Shown: positions 1 through 7,473 of the stretch, piece after piece
Layout of the letters: each line of letters opens with the position of its first letter
Position numbering within the stretch: the stretch's first letter is position 1
NCBI GenBank assembly: GCA_027295975.1
Contig: JAPUJX010000595.1
Span: 1 to 11,168, forward strand
Direction of reading: 5' to 3'
Source: Gammaproteobacteria bacterium
GTDB taxonomy: Bacteria > Pseudomonadota > Gammaproteobacteria > Pseudomonadales > Azotimanducaceae
DNA length: 11,168 nucleotides
Made by a program: the position numbers and the translations under genes
The notes under the pieces: generated by a model
What the model was told of the DNA's origin: nothing
Database searches by the model: none
Seen by the model: the letters and a program-made list of their open reading frames with translations, nothing else

Positions 1-1853
1 GCTGTCCAGGGTGTGGCAAGCCCGTAGGTCAGCCCCAGATCCGTCACCGCAGCCTGAAGCTGCTGGTTATTCATGGCGTCGGGCCGCAACTGCTGTGGGG
101 TGATAAAACCATGCATAAACTCCGCAATGGCCGTTCGCGCCCATACCTTACGTATCGCTGGTCGCTGGCTACCGCCGACCAGGTCTACCGATTGAGTGAT
201 CTGTGCCTCCTGGGTACTGCCGGTACCGGAAATGGTTACCACACCGGAAGCGGGTGCCGAGAAGCGACCGGTCACCCGAATAGAATTACCGGCGTACAGA
301 TCCGGCAGCATTTCAGGCATCAGGTTACTCACCGGCAGATCACCCCAGTCGATCCGCAGATTGGTGAGCACTGGTGTCTGCAGTTTGGCGACCAACTCAG
401 CTACCACGGCTTGCTGTGACTCATCGTCGCGAGTGGGATCGAAATAACGGGTAAATCCACGTCCCACGCGCCCGAGTTCATCCATCAGGTAGCGATTTAC
501 CCCTGCTCCCACGCCAAACGCATACAGGCGCGCGTCACCGCGCAGGTCATGCACCAGTTTCAGCACCGAGACTTCGTTACCGATATAGCCGTCCGTGAGG
601 AACACCACATTCCGTATCGTGCCGTTGGCCGACTGACCGGTGAGTGCCTGTCGAATCCCGGAGGTCATCATCGTGCCGCCACTGCCATAGAGGTTTCTCG
701 TATATCGCAGCCCGCGTTGGATGTTGAGTCTGGTTGCCGGCAGGGCCTTTGTGGAGAACTCCGTTGCCGAGTCGCTGAAGCGAATGATGCGAAAAGTATC
801 CGTCGGTCGCAGGGCTTTTAGTGCGTCGGTCATGAAACGTTTGCTGGCTTCCATGGGCGCGCCACTCATGGAACCGGAACAATCCAGCAGAAAAACCATT
901 TCCCGGGGTATAGCGTGATCTACCGGCACATTCACCGGTGGTTCGATGAGGAGGCTGAAGTAGCCGCCATCGTCCGCTTCCCAATGGCTCAACAGGCCCG
1001 CGGATTCCTTGATCCCAGCCAGATCGAAGCGCAGGACAAAGTCTTTGTTATCCAGCACCTTGCCTTTGGCAAACGTGATCTCCTGGCGGGTTGAGGAAAC
1101 ATATCGAATCGCCAGATCGTGGGTGTGGCTGTAAACCGCCTGAACGGGCACGGGCGCCTCGAGATCGATAGTCATGCTCACCCGTTCACTGATAATTTCG
1201 CGGGGTAGATGATGCCCGGCGGTATTCGGGTAAAAGGGTAACTTTTCGAGCATCCATTTACCGAAACCGGGCGTTGTACCCGCCTGGGCAGGCTTCGGTG
1301 CAACGCCCGCCCCGGCAGGCTGAAAGCGTGGCCCCACCACCATGGGCACCACCAGTTCGTACGCGCCGTCAATCCTCGGCACGATCTGGGTGTATTCGAT
1401 CTCCACTTCAACCGGCAAACCAGGCATCAGGTTGGCGATATTTTGAGTGAACATGTTGGGGCGGTGTTGTTCCAGCAGAACCGCTGCTTTGCCTTGTTTT
1501 CTGGCTTTGGTGAAGGTTTGTGTTGCCTTTTTAATCTCCTGGATCTCCGCACTGATCACTTCGTTACCCACCCGCATGGTCATCGCATGTACCGCGGCAA
1601 GGCGATTCAGGGGAAACAGATATCGAGCGTTGAGTGGCTTGTCATACGGATTGGAGAACGTCTGGGTCAGCTTGACGTTCGCAAGATCCCCATTTATGGC
1701 GATCTGGTAATCGTTTTTGAGGGACGCCAGTACCACCCGCTGGCCGTCCAGAGTGGCTTCGATGCTACCGGCAATCTTTTCGACCGGTTCCGCGGATGCC
1801 AGGGCGCAGGTTCCGGTGAGCAACAGACAACACGACAAGCGGATCAGGGACAT
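1..1853 (-). CDS. VIT and VWA domain-containing exported protein, probable exosortase target (partial, C-terminus beyond window)
   Basis: The frame is open for 617 codons from ATG 1853 to the left edge with no stop. Residues 1-20 look like a signal peptide (Cys/Leu-rich core, then ALASA). Residues about 23-160 form a VIT domain, with the typical YLFPLNRLAAVHAM and VVGPRF stretches. A Pro/Ala/Gly-rich linker follows at about 177-198. A VWA domain spans about 315-490, with MIDAS residues D324-C-S326-G-S328, T394 and a TDG at 420-422. The last visible residues (TDLGLTYGLATPWTA) match the segment after VWA in this family. Proteins of this design are known targets of the marine proteobacterial sortase and of exosortase XrtN. 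A C-terminal sorting signal (motif, membrane helix, basic tail) would lie beyond the window and cannot be seen, so the target role is inferred from the adjacent exosortase. The start is supported by GAGGA 9 bases upstream, overlapping the exosortase stop codon, which implies translational coupling. Confidence 0.93.
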   Translation of the reverse strand, partial: MSLIRLSCCLLLTGTCALASAEPVEKIAGSIEATLDGQRVVLASLKNDYQIAINGDLANVKLTQTFSNPYDKPLNARYLFPLNRLAAVHAMTMRVGNEVISAEIQEIKKATQTFTKARKQGKAAVLLEQHRPNMFTQNIANLMPGLPVEVEIEYTQIVPRIDGAYELVVPMVVGPRFQPAGAGVAPKPAQAGTTPGFGKWMLEKLPFYPNTAGHHLPREIISERVSMTIDLEAPVPVQAVYSHTHDLAIRYVSSTRQEITFAKGKVLDNKDFVLRFDLAGIKESAGLLSHWEADDGGYFSLLIEPPVNVPVDHAIPREMVFLLDCSGSMSGAPMEASKRFMTDALKALRPTDTFRIIRFSDSATEFSTKALPATRLNIQRGLRYTRNLYGSGGTMMTSGIRQALTGQSANGTIRNVVFLTDGYIGNEVSVLKLVHDLRGDARLYAFGVGAGVNRYLMDELGRVGRGFTRYFDPTRDDESQQAVVAELVAKLQTPVLTNLRIDWGDLPVSNLMPEMLPDLYAGNSIRVTGRFSAPASGVVTISGTGSTQEAQITQSVDLVGGSQRPAIRKVWARTAIAEFMHGFITPQQLRPDAMNNQQLQAAVTDLGLTYGLATPWT

Positions 1854-1862
1854 GGTTGGTTT

Positions 1863-1867
1863 TCCTC
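1863..1867 (-). promoter_or_regulatory. Ribosome binding site of the VIT/VWA gene
   Basis: GAGGA on the minus strand lies 9 bases before ATG 1853 and overlaps the TGA stop of the exosortase (1868-1866). It fixes the start of the VIT/VWA gene and suggests the two are translated in a coupled manner. Confidence 0.6.
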
Positions 1868-3584
1868 AGCTCAGGTTGAATGCGCGACGCATGGCGTTTT
1901 CCCACAGCAGCGCGGACTCGGAATTAATGGCGGGGTGATCGGGTACCACACGCTGCACCATGGTCCAGCGTGTGGCGGGGGTCTGGAGCCAGAGCCATAC
2001 CACTTCGGCGATGCTGCTTGCGAGCGTTCCTTCGTCGGATCGGTAGGAAACTCGCACGGTGTATCGTTCGGCAGGGGCACCAACCGGAGTTTTTTCGGCG
2101 ACATAAACGGTGGATTTGGTGGCATGGTCGGTGCCCAGCAGGCGCACCGCATAACCCATGCCGGTCAGGCAGATGGTGGGGTCGTGCAGATGTCGCAACG
2201 GAGATGAGGTGGAGACCAGCAGCAGGCCGAAAGGGCCATAACCAGCTCGCTTGGCGGCACCGCCGTAACGTGTGAAATAGTCTTGTTCCTGATTTGTCAG
2301 AGGACGCGTTTCGGCAAGAAAACCAGCCGCAACCAGGGGGATATCCGGGGAGGACAGGTGGGGGGAAGCATCCACCGGTTGCGGCTGTACAGCGCCAACA
2401 AGGAGCGCAAAAGAGAGAAAAACACCGGCGAAGGTAAGTCGAATCCAGGAGCGGTGAGGTCGGCAACCCTCGGTTGGAATGATCCCGCCGGCGAGGGTTG
2501 GCCCGTCGCTGACTGCCCGAACGGGGGCGGCCGGAAAAGCACGCGTGAGCAACACCAGAGCGAGGCTGGTCAGACCGATCATGGATAGTCCAATCATGGT
2601 ATGAGGCAGCTTATCCATCACATGAAATGGCAGAGTTTCGGCGTTGGCGATGCCAGCGGCTAACAGGGTGATGCGCAAGCCGTTGCCGAGCAGGGCAAAA
2701 ATGAGGCAGGCGGCCGATCCGATAGCGGCGCCGGCCGCTGTGGGTTTGTTCAGGGTGTTGATTACGGCGAAGATGAACGCGGTAATGGACACGAGTTCTG
2801 CTCCTGAGCAGGGCAGATCCACCAGCACGTCAGCGCCATTCACCTGCAGGCGTACCCCCGAACAGGTCAATGAGTCGAAAAAAGGTGTCAACATTCCGCA
2901 TGCGAGAAATGCGGAAATCTGCTGCAGGCCGTAACCGACCACACGTTGCAGCATCGGCTCGATGGGCAGGCTGAAACAGAACAGCACCGCAAGCCAGAAA
3001 GGTGACAATGAACGGCTGCGATGGGGCAGGCGCGCCAGGTACGCGAGGGCATAAACATCCACCGCCAGCAGCAGCGCGCCAATAGCGTTCACGTCGAGCA
3101 CCTGTGCCGCCAGGCGGATGACGGCGGTGGCAGCGAGCAGAAGATAAGTGCGTGGATTTGCAGTGGTGTCCCCCCGCACCGGGCTCGCCATCGACCAGGT
3201 AAACAGGCCGGCCACGAGAGCGAAGGCCACCACCCCGATGCCGTCGTAACCTTCCCGATGCCAGGTACCGACCAACCACAGGGTGGGTTCCAGTGCCAGC
3301 AGTGCGGCTCCGGCAAGCAGGACCCAGGACGTCAATTGGTTCAGCAGCGCCTCACCCGTTTGGCGTGCGGGCAGTATCCTGCGTCCTGTCCCATAAATAA
3401 TTTTACCAATCCGCTGGTCTTTCCGCGGCTCAGCAAAGCTATTTATGGGACAGGACACTAGTTCAGGTATGGGTAACTGGACATGAGAATCAGCATGCCA
3501 GGGCGTTTTGCCAAAACGCCTCGATGTCCGTGCGTTTTCCTCGCTAAGTTGTGCAAATTCCGTGCAATTTTCGGCCTGGATCAA
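1866..3584 (-). CDS. Exosortase with C-terminal EpsI-like domain (5' end uncertain)
   Basis: This is an integral membrane cysteine transpeptidase-like protein expected to process C-terminal sorting signals of exported proteins. Numbering below uses the longest frame (572 residues, TTG at 3584). Several membrane helices run from about 84 to 350. The exosortase catalytic trio is visible: C259 in DLPCSGAE, R304 in GNGLRI, and H328 in PHTMIG (H-x3-G). Another helix at about 381-400 leads into an exported EpsI-like domain (about 410-572) with H467-D-P-x-x-C472-L-x-G-x-G-Y, resembling the EpsI HSPxxCLPGxGW motif. No ATG start exists. Candidates are TTG 3584 (AGGA only 4 bases upstream), GTG 3458 at the edge of a palindromic element, and TTG 3335, which gives 489 residues and starts just before the first helix. 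Because 3381-3584 holds the palindrome, a hairpin and a likely operator, I favour 3335 or 3458. It is the first gene of a leftward operon with the VIT/VWA protein. XrtN and other VIT-linked exosortases are the nearest known types. I cannot assign the subtype. Confidence 0.88.
   Translation of the reverse strand: MIQAENCTEFAQLSEENARTSRRFGKTPWHADSHVQLPIPELVSCPINSFAEPRKDQRIGKIIYGTGRRILPARQTGEALLNQLTSWVLLAGAALLALEPTLWLVGTWHREGYDGIGVVAFALVAGLFTWSMASPVRGDTTANPRTYLLLAATAVIRLAAQVLDVNAIGALLLAVDVYALAYLARLPHRSRSLSPFWLAVLFCFSLPIEPMLQRVVGYGLQQISAFLACGMLTPFFDSLTCSGVRLQVNGADVLVDLPCSGAELVSITAFIFAVINTLNKPTAAGAAIGSAACLIFALLGNGLRITLLAAGIANAETLPFHVMDKLPHTMIGLSMIGLTSLALVLLTRAFPAAPVRAVSDGPTLAGGIIPTEGCRPHRSWIRLTFAGVFLSFALLVGAVQPQPVDASPHLSSPDIPLVAAGFLAETRPLTNQEQDYFTRYGGAAKRAGYGPFGLLLVSTSSPLRHLHDPTICLTGMGYAVRLLGTDHATKSTVYVAEKTPVGAPAERYTVRVSYRSDEGTLASSIAEVVWLWLQTPATRWTMVQRVVPDHPAINSESALLWENAMRRAFNLS
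3381..3458. repeat. 78-bp palindromic MITE/REP-like element
   Basis: Perfect 17-bp inverted arms GTCCTGTCCCATAAATA at 3383-3399 and its complement at 3440-3456 extend to 19 bp with one mismatch. They enclose about 40 bases with a smaller GCTG/CAGC dyad. There is no evident target duplication. It encodes no protein but is open in the exosortase frame. The form fits a REP-type element mobilised by a REP-associated tyrosine transposase, or a MITE. That class is inferred. Confidence 0.7.
3502..3520. promoter_or_regulatory. Hairpin/dyad in the divergent control region
   Basis: GGCGTTTT (3502-3509), a 3-base centre GCC and AAAACGCC (3513-3520) form a perfect 8-bp dyad between the exosortase body and the response-regulator promoter. 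It could be an operator or an RNA hairpin in the leftward leader. No T-run follows on either strand, which argues against a standard terminator. Confidence 0.4.
3551..3572. promoter_or_regulatory. Candidate response-regulator binding box (tandem 11-bp repeats)
   Basis: GTGCAAATTCC (3551-3561) is followed at once by GTGCAATTTTC (3562-3572), with 9 of 11 positions identical. Head-to-tail half-sites one helical turn apart are the known binding mode of OmpR/PhoB-family dimers. If the TACAAT at 3605-3610 is a -10 element, the box lies about 45-66 bases upstream of the start, a usual activator position. It also lies upstream of the exosortase coding body, so it could serve both directions. The binding protein is inferred to be the adjacent regulator. 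Confidence 0.5.
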
Positions 3585-3604
3585 GTAATCCTGTGGTGCT
3601 CAAG

Positions 3605-3610
3605 TACAAT
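3605..3610 (+). promoter_or_regulatory. Possible -10 element for the response-regulator gene
   Basis: TACAAT matches the sigma-70 -10 consensus in 5 of 6 positions. No good -35 hexamer lies 16-18 bases upstream, as in activator-dependent promoters. A start near 3617 would leave almost no leader before ATG 3619. Confidence 0.35.
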
Positions 3611-3618
3611 CTTCGGTC

Positions 3619-4311
3619 ATGTTGAGTGTGTTAGTGGTCGACGACGACCCCCATATCCGCGAGGTGGTATGTTTTGCCCTGGAGCAAGCGGGTTACGCCA
3701 CCCTCATCGCGACCAATGGTGTTGAAGCCATTGATCAGCACCGCATCCACAATCCCGATTTGATCGTGCTGGATGTGTTGATGCCGGAACTGGACGGTTT
3801 GGCCGTGTGCCGCGAACTGCGCAGTATCTCGGCGGTGCCCATCGTGTTGCTGTCGTCGCGGGATGAAGAAGTGGATCGCATCCTGGGGTTGGACATGGGT
3901 GCAGACGATTATGTCGGAAAGCCGTTCAGCCCCAGAGAACTGGTGGCGCGGGTCAAAGCCAATTTGCGCAGGCGGGGGGAACTGTCAGGTAAAGATGCGC
4001 CGAGTGGTGAGGTACTGTGCGTGGATGACTACGAAATCAACCTGGACAGTTATGAAGCCGCATGGCAGACACAGCAGCTGATATTGACGCAAACGGAGTT
4101 TCATCTTCTTCGTACCCTTCTCGCCCGGCCTAACAAGGTATTCAGCCGCGATGACCTCATGCGGGGTGCATACGACATACGTCGTATCGTGAGTCAGCGC
4201 ACCATCGACTCGCACATTCGACGGCTGAGAGACAAGTTACTGGCGATCGGCGCGCCTGGCATTCGAACGGTACACGGCATTGGTTATCGACTGGAGCGCG
4301 TGCCAACGTAA
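3619..4311 (+). CDS. OmpR-family two-component response regulator
   Basis: At 230 residues this has the normal size for the family. The receiver domain (about 1-118) shows the acidic cluster D8-D9-D10, phosphoacceptor D52 in VLDVLMPELDG, S79/S80 in VLLSSRD, and K101 in VGKPFSP. The C-terminal winged helix (about 130-228) shows LTQTEFHLLRTL, the RTIDSHIRRLRDKL recognition helix and the HGIGYRL wing. It should bind tandem direct repeats, and such a pair lies 47-68 bases upstream. No Shine-Dalgarno precedes the ATG, so a leaderless message is possible. The kinase gene starts 13 bases after its stop, making a standard pair. It is divergent from the exosortase/VIT operon, and control of that operon is inferred from position. 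It is unlike PrsR of the XrtA system, which is NtrC-like. Confidence 0.93.
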   Translation: MLSVLVVDDDPHIREVVCFALEQAGYATLIATNGVEAIDQHRIHNPDLIVLDVLMPELDGLAVCRELRSISAVPIVLLSSRDEEVDRILGLDMGADDYVGKPFSPRELVARVKANLRRRGELSGKDAPSGEVLCVDDYEINLDSYEAAWQTQQLILTQTEFHLLRTLLARPNKVFSRDDLMRGAYDIRRIVSQRTIDSHIRRLRDKLLAIGAPGIRTVHGIGYRLERVPT

Positions 4312-4324
4312 CTGGCACGAAGCG

Positions 4325-5941
4325 ATGAAACGACCAATACGAGTCTCGTTGCGAACGGTACTGATTGGCATCAATCTGACGGTGCTGTTGTTGCCGGTAG
4401 CCGGCATCGTTCTCATGCGCCTGTACGAAAGCGCGCTGGTGCGACAAACGGAATCGGCTCTGATAGCGCAAGCGGCGTTTGTAGCCGCGTTTTATCGATC
4501 CCTGGTTGTGGAGCAGGGCACGCGACCGCTGGAGACCATCAGCCGCGAATTTCGAGATCTTGATGGCCAATGGTTCGATGGTCGGTGGTCACCGAGACCG
4601 CCAACCCTCGATCTTGCATCCTCGCCCGTGTTACCGCCATTCCCCGATGGTCAACCGGGCCAACCCGCTCGAGCTTTCGCGCAACAGGTTGGCGAACGGC
4701 TGATGCCGGTATTGAAAGACGCTCAACTGGTAACCTTGGCGGGAATTCGGGTTGTGGATCCGTGGGGCACAATAATTGCCAGCACGGGAGACGATGTGGG
4801 ATTGAACATTGCGGAGGGTGATGAAATTGCCGCTGCCCTTCTTGGTGAACCGAGCAGTCGATTGCGTCGTAAGAGCGAAGTGGTGGAGGTGACGGCCCTG
4901 AACTCCATCAGCCGCTCAGGCGGCGTGCGGGTGTTTGTTGCCGCACCCATCGTCCTGGGAGGTCGATTGATTGGCGCCGTCATGCTCTCGCGTACGCCCC
5001 CCAGCATTGTCCAGGCGCTGTACGCCAAACGATGGTTGCTGCTTCAGGCACTGGGGTTGCTACTGGTGCTGGTGCTGGTGATGTCGCTGCTCACATTCCG
5101 CTTCATTGCCCGGCCCATTGCCCGGCTTGCGGATCAGGCGAGTCGAATCAGCGCCGGAGAAACCAGTGCTTTGAATGATGAATCCCCCGCCGATGTACTC
5201 GGATCGCGTACCGTGGAGATTGCCAGACTGCAGGACGCCATCACCGACATGGCCGCCACCCTGGAACAGCGTGCCAATTACCTGCAGGATTTTTCCCGTC
5301 ATGTTTCTCACGAATTCAAGACGCCCATTGCGGGTATCCGAGGCGCAATCGAAGTACTGCAGGATCACGATTCCGACATGACCGGGGAGCAACACGCGCG
5401 GTTTTTGCACAACATCGCCGCCGATGCAGAACGCCTGCACCGTTTGACGGAACGGCTCATGGAGCTTACCCGGGCGGAAATTCGCACCTCCGCTTGCGAA
5501 CCTTTCAAGCTGACGGACGTCGTGCGGGAAACGGTCAACACGTTTTCACAACAGGTAGTTTTTAACACCCAGGGTGTGAACGCCGAGGCGCACGCGTTGG
5601 GCCAGCCGGATGTGTTGAATGCGGTGCTGGAAATTCTGTTCGAAAACGCGATTCAACACGAGGCTTGCGAAGTGACGGTCTGGACCCGTCTCGCCCCGGG
5701 AATTGTCGAGCTGTTCGTGCAGGACAATGGTACCGGGATACCTTCCAGCAATAGGACCAAGGTGTTCGACGCGTTTTTTACAACTCAGCGTGACCGCGGT
5801 GGCACGGGGCTGGGATTGACCATTGCCACCGCCCTGCTGAAGCAGAGTCAGGGCGAGTTGCGGCTGGCTAGTGAGAATGGGCCAACGACCTTCAGGCTTA
5901 CGCTGGGACAATCTCAGGGTACACCGGCAACTCGTCGTTGA
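4325..5941 (+). CDS. Membrane sensor histidine kinase, partner of the upstream regulator
   Basis: The ATG at 4325 gives 538 residues. An upstream in-frame TTG would overlap the regulator gene and adds residues unlike a signal anchor. The order is: TM helix 1 (about 11-32), a long periplasmic sensor region (about 33-236), TM helix 2 (about 237-259), HAMP (about 260-313), and a HisKA dimerisation domain with phospho-acceptor H329 in RHVSHEFKTP. The HATPase domain has N441 (LFENAIQH), D467 (DNGTGI) and the G2 box GGTGLGL. All catalytic boxes are intact. The sensor region begins with YESALVRQTESALIAQ and has no Cys or His cluster pointing to a metal ligand. The signal is unknown, but envelope state linked to the exosortase/VIT system is a reasonable guess. 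The layout recalls the kinase of the dedicated sortase system in marine proteobacteria. I cannot tell homology from analogy here. Confidence 0.92.
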   Translation: MKRPIRVSLRTVLIGINLTVLLLPVAGIVLMRLYESALVRQTESALIAQAAFVAAFYRSLVVEQGTRPLETISREFRDLDGQWFDGRWSPRPPTLDLASSPVLPPFPDGQPGQPARAFAQQVGERLMPVLKDAQLVTLAGIRVVDPWGTIIASTGDDVGLNIAEGDEIAAALLGEPSSRLRRKSEVVEVTALNSISRSGGVRVFVAAPIVLGGRLIGAVMLSRTPPSIVQALYAKRWLLLQALGLLLVLVLVMSLLTFRFIARPIARLADQASRISAGETSALNDESPADVLGSRTVEIARLQDAITDMAATLEQRANYLQDFSRHVSHEFKTPIAGIRGAIEVLQDHDSDMTGEQHARFLHNIAADAERLHRLTERLMELTRAEIRTSACEPFKLTDVVRETVNTFSQQVVFNTQGVNAEAHALGQPDVLNAVLEILFENAIQHEACEVTVWTRLAPGIVELFVQDNGTGIPSSNRTKVFDAFFTTQRDRGGTGLGLTIATALLKQSQGELRLASENGPTTFRLTLGQSQGTPATRR

Positions 5942-5942
5942 C

Positions 5943-6134
5943 TCGGGTTTTATCCTCAGCTTGCGTGGTAATCGAGCGGGTCATGCGGTAAACGTTGCCG
6001 CAGTTTGGGCACATGCGGTACGGAAGACGGGCGCGATTCCGTTCTACAGCACATCGTGGGACAACATCGCATCACAGAACGTTGCCTCGCGGCTAGGTCT
6101 GTGTTTGGTTGGGGTGGATTTCCACATTAGCTGA
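5943..6134 (+). pseudogene. C-terminal remnant of a GNAT-family N-acetyltransferase
   Basis: Immediately after the kinase stop, in another frame, about 63 codons end at TGA 6132-6134. The stretch PFYSTSWDNIASQNVASRLG followed by a G-VDFHIS ending matches the C-terminal motif of GNAT enzymes (PLYSTSWDN-ASQ-vA-rLGL...G-DFH). A degenerate acetyl-CoA loop may lie just before it (RGNRAGHA). The N-terminal half of the fold is missing, and upstream the frame only runs back into the kinase gene, so no start of its own is evident. It is probably a relic of a rearrangement that joined the kinase locus to the downstream region. Confidence 0.6.
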
Positions 6135-6201
6135 GCGTCGAACCGTGACCCGCTTCGAACTGATATATTGGCCCCTACACCTCGAATAACCCGTTTACGT
6201 C

Positions 6202-6207
6202 TAATAT
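6202..6207 (+). promoter_or_regulatory. Possible -10 element for the MFS transporter gene
   Basis: TAATAT lies 36 bases before GTG 6244 in the short gap after the GNAT remnant. No clear -35 hexamer is seen at 16-18 bases, so support is weak. Confidence 0.25.
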
Positions 6208-6243
6208 GCTCCGGGCCATCTCAATCACAGAGAGTAGTAAATA

Positions 6244-7473
6244 GTGTCGAAACTCCGCCATTGGCTACTCATGGTCGTCTTGAGCATTTCCGGTGGCATC
6301 GTTTTTCTTCTGCCGTTTCTGCAGGAGGTTTATTACCTCCCACTGGCTGAGGCGCTCAATCTGAACAATACCCAGGTGGGTTCGCTGGTGAGCGTGTTTG
6401 GCGTCACTGCCTTGATCTCCTATTTTCCAGGCGGTTGGTTAGCCGATCGCGTATCGCCCAGAAAACTGATAACAACGTCCTTGTTGTCGACCGGTGTTGC
6501 CGGTCTGTACTTTGCTACTTTCCCGGGATACCAAATGAGCCTTGCGATACATGCGTTCTGGGGCGTCAGTATTACCTTCCTTTTCTGGGGCGCGATGATC
6601 CGGGCTACGCGTAGTTGGGCGCCGCCCGAAGAGCAGGGGAGGGCCTTTGGTATTCTGGAGACGGGGCGCGGACTGGGAGAGGTGCTCACCTCCCTCGCTT
6701 TCCTCGCGGTTTTTGCAGCCCTCGGCAGTGGAGACCGTGCCCTTGGCGTGGTCATCAACCAGTTTTCAGCGCTCATCCTGATTTTGGGTGTCCTGGCCTG
6801 GTTCGTATTGGAAGACACAGTCGCCGAAGCTGAGGATTCCTCCGACAGACCCCGAATAGGTCTCGAAGGGATTATAGGCGTGTTGAAAATGCCGGTCGTG
6901 TGGCTGATTGCCACGGTAATTTTCACCGGATATTGCGCTTATTGGGGATTGTTTCGATTCACCTCGTATGCAACCGACGTTTTTGCATTGAGCGTGACCA
7001 TCGGTGCGGCAATCAGCGTTGGAAAAATGTGGTTGAAACCACTTGCGGCGCTGATCGCGGGTTTCATTGGAGACAAGTTTGGAATTGCCAGATCGGTGGT
7101 ATGGTTGTTCGTCGTTCTTTTTGTCAGTTACGCGGGGGTCGCTGTGTTACCTGGAAATCCCGCGCTGGTTCCAGTGATGGTTGCTATTGTTGCCATAACA
7201 TCGCTTGCTGTTTTTGCCATGCGCGGAATCTATTTTGCGTTGCTGGAAGAAGGTGGGGTGCCACTTGCCGTGACAGGAACGGCGACGGGTATCGTTTCAA
7301 CGATTGGTTATTCGCCTGACATATTCATGCCGTTATTGGGTGGCTTGCTTCTGGACAACTTCCCGGGCGCTGCCGGCTATCGTTATTTCTTCTTTGTTAC
7401 GGCCGCGTTCTGCGGCATCGGCTTCGTTGCTTCGTTATTCGTTTATCTGAAAATCGTCAAGATTCGATCTTAA
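6244..7473 (+). CDS. Major facilitator superfamily transporter
   Basis: This is a 409-residue polytopic protein with about 12 hydrophobic helices. The loop between helices 2 and 3 carries motif A (GGWLADRVSPRKL, residues 63-75). A charged central loop lies at about 195-212. The segment FWGAMIRATRSWAPPEEQGR and the GILETGRGLGE that follows resemble the organophosphate:Pi antiporter/YihN-like branch, but no substrate can be read from the sequence. The start is GTG 6244, with GAGAG 9 bases upstream. The next ATG would cut into the first helix. It stands alone between the GNAT remnant and the metal-efflux genes, with about 200 bases to the next gene, so an operon link to either side is not supported. 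Confidence 0.88.
   Translation: MSKLRHWLLMVVLSISGGIVFLLPFLQEVYYLPLAEALNLNNTQVGSLVSVFGVTALISYFPGGWLADRVSPRKLITTSLLSTGVAGLYFATFPGYQMSLAIHAFWGVSITFLFWGAMIRATRSWAPPEEQGRAFGILETGRGLGEVLTSLAFLAVFAALGSGDRALGVVINQFSALILILGVLAWFVLEDTVAEAEDSSDRPRIGLEGIIGVLKMPVVWLIATVIFTGYCAYWGLFRFTSYATDVFALSVTIGAAISVGKMWLKPLAALIAGFIGDKFGIARSVVWLFVVLFVSYAGVAVLPGNPALVPVMVAIVAITSLAVFAMRGIYFALLEEGGVPLAVTGTATGIVSTIGYSPDIFMPLLGGLLLDNFPGAAGYRYFFFVTAAFCGIGFVASLFVYLKIVKIRS

Noticed and set aside
577..984. Open frame of 135 codons on the minus strand
   Set aside because: It overlaps the VWA domain in another frame. The VIT/VWA frame has the MIDAS motifs and is open throughout.
1443..2207. Long open frame of 254 codons on the plus strand
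   Set aside because: It lies opposite the VIT/VWA and exosortase genes, crosses their boundary and shows no domain. It is a shadow of two well-supported minus-strand genes.
3502..3520. Hairpin as an intrinsic terminator
   Set aside because: No run of T follows the stem on either strand, and no gene ends there.
4280..4324. TTG start for the histidine kinase inside the regulator gene
   Set aside because: It would overlap the regulator by 32 bases. ATG 4325 begins right before the basic residues and first membrane helix.
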